In this document: piece after piece, positions 62,321-64,000 of the stretch | Layout: every line of letters starts with the position of its first letter | How positions within the stretch are numbered: the first letter of the stretch is position 1 | NCBI RefSeq assembly: GCF_047495875.1 | Contig: NC_092459.1 | Location: forward strand, 7,196,965-7,260,964 | Length of the DNA stretch: 64,000 bases | Direction of reading: 5' to 3' | From: Pithys albifrons albifrons | Lineage: Eukaryota; Chordata; Aves; Passeriformes; Thamnophilidae | Notes under the pieces: generated by a model | What the model was told of the DNA's origin: nothing | Seen by the model: the letters and a program-made list of their open reading frames with translations, nothing else | Database searches by the model: none | Made by a program: the position numbers and the translations under genes

Positions 62321-64000
62321 AGAGGTTTGTCAGCTTCAGTTTTGTCAAGACACTGTTGCCACCCCTGAAACAGAAAAACTTGGTGTAATCTCCTTTCAGC
62401 AGGCATTAGCAGATGCTGAATTCAGAGAATAACACTTAGTCTCCATACTAGCCAGAAGTCATGTGGGGCACTGTCTCCATCATCAATGCTTTTTCATTGT
62501 CCTTGGGGTGCAAGAACAGCACTACAGTTGGGGAAAGAGCCTTGAGAAACTTCAGAGGATTTAAATCCCCATCCTTTGGGCAGAGGGTTATGTGGGTGAT
62601 GGGCAGGTGGTAGGGAGGTTGCAGTTCCTAAGTCAGAATTTTCCTGACCACTCCAGGGCAATTTCTCTTGCTTGCTAACTGTGACCTAACTGTGGGGAAA
62701 TGTCTTTGATTTGGATGCAGTAGGTTACAGTAAACAAATAAATTCTTCTGTGTTGGTTTTCAAGCATTTATTTTCTTCATTTAATTCTTCATATATAGGG
62801 ATGCTACCTATGAACACTGGAACAGCTATAAAGTAAATCTGGCCAACAGAATAAAAAGCCTTTTGCCAGACAGGACGCATCCTTGCCCCTCCCTTAGGAA
62901 CATGTATGGGTTGTCTAGAACAGTGCAGAGAGGTGACCCAAGTCCTGGTCTAGGAAGAGATGTTTTTACCGGACTTGAGACTCGCCAGATTTTAACCACC
63001 TTGCTCCGGGTTGTTTGCATTTTTGACAAGACATTATTGGCTCAGCAGGCAAAAGCTGCCTGCTTTCCCCTGCCCCAGCTGTGCCTTTGTCTGGTGATTA
63101 GGGAACATTTTAGAGAAGCAGGAGACAGAGTTTTAAATGTTTTTCAGACTGGAAAAATTGACTTATCTCATTTCCCGGGTGAGTGATGTAACCAGCAGGC
63201 TGTTTTCCTAAGAGGGCCTGTGGGCATGTGCATGTAGGACTTACCTGTGCTAATGAGCCTGTTCTCCGCCTCTTGGCCAGGAAGCACCATGGACTGCATC
63301 CATGCTGTTGGGACTCTCTCCAACTGCAGAACAAGGTGAATGTATGCAGCTGCCTCCTGGGAATGGTCCCTGTGCTGTGCCAGAGTTGTTCTAGAGAGTT
63401 TTTTGGAGGAGAGCTAATTTGTCCCAGACCAAAGCTGTGCCAGTGGTTCTTGTAGAATTTCAGCAGTACTCATGCTCACATTCTAGTGTCCAGACACATT
63501 TCCTTGCCCTGGGTAAAATACCAGTGAGAATTTACCTGTAATGGATTGCAGGAGAAAGCTGAATCAGGAAGAGAGAGAGATACCTTTTACATGGCCCCCA
63601 GTCCTTGGCATTCCTGTGGTTAACTCCAGCCTCTGTGTTTCTCTTGCTAGACATCAGACTGTCTCTGCTGACCATAGCAGCAGTGATGGTCCACAGATAC
63701 TTTTAAGGCTCCTGCCTATTTTTGGGCCCAAGTCTTTTCCCAAGTTATAGATGTGATATTACACCACCCCTCAAGGCTTCAGTAAGGTATCTCTTGTACT
63801 TGAACTTAACACCAGACAAAATAAAGATAGTAAGATGGGGAAAGATAAAAGTCTATTTTGCAAGCACTGCAATTAATTGCACAACAGAGCTTCAAGCATA
63901 AGCCTTTTGGATACTTAAGCAAATTATGGGAGTCTTTGTCTCTGGCTTTTGTAACTTGATTCTCCTCATTAGAGCATTCCCAGCGAGCAGAGGTCATTCT

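Larger units (their letters stand above)
57672..64000 (+). other. HS1BP3: HS1BP3 intron 6 (continues past window)
   Basis: The sequence after the exon 6 donor holds no match to the proline-rich HS1BP3 C-terminus or its final MDxLQYIQ-like segment, so the usual last exon is presumed to lie downstream. The interval contains an internal CR1 ORF2 piece (61041-61740) and a SINE (62183-62320). It also contains two phase-compatible candidate exons (57943-58066 and 62799-63178) discussed as findings. No other gene is recognised. Confidence 0.75.

Noticed and set aside
1..64000. CRISPR arrays, operons, prophage or other prokaryotic systems
   Set aside because: The window is vertebrate nuclear DNA; no regularly spaced direct repeats or bacterial gene organisation were seen.

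Overview
This is a stretch of bird nuclear DNA, most likely from a passerine. The interspersed repeats are almost all chicken-repeat-1 (CR1) LINEs. There is one solo LTR of avian endogenous-retrovirus type. There is also one SINE with a tRNA-Ile-like head and a CR1 3' tail, an architecture I know from the passerine SINE TguSINE1. Exons are short, introns are long and have GT/AG borders, and there is no sign of prokaryotic organisation.

The only protein-coding gene I can support is HS1BP3 (HCLS1-binding protein 3, a PX-domain protein) on the + strand. Six exons chain into one open frame of 308 complete codons: 17857-17900, 22485-22650, 31683-31890, 34036-34255, 56886-57037 and 57536-57671. All borders are GT/AG and all phases match. 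The usual last exon, which carries the proline-rich C-terminus and stop codon, is not in the window, so the gene runs past base 64000.

Layout: 1-17400 is intergenic, with microsatellites and CR1 fragments, ending in an older + strand CR1 split by a younger - strand CR1 (16258-17402). A tRNA-Ser(AGA) gene lies at 17636-17717, inside a CpG-rich block (about 17400-18330) that also holds the HS1BP3 promoter and first exon; its 3' end is 139 bp from the HS1BP3 start codon. Introns 1, 2, 4 and 6 fill most of the rest and hold further CR1 copies, the solo LTR (45537-46454), an internal CR1 ORF2 fragment (61041-61740) and the SINE (62183-62320).

There is no operon-like organisation. The tRNA gene has its own internal Pol III promoter and the HS1BP3 promoter is TATA-less and CpG-rich, so they probably share open chromatin only. 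Outside the listed features I see no second gene. Two possible unlisted HS1BP3 exons (57943-58066 and 62799-63178) have the phase needed after exon 6 and are reported as candidates only.
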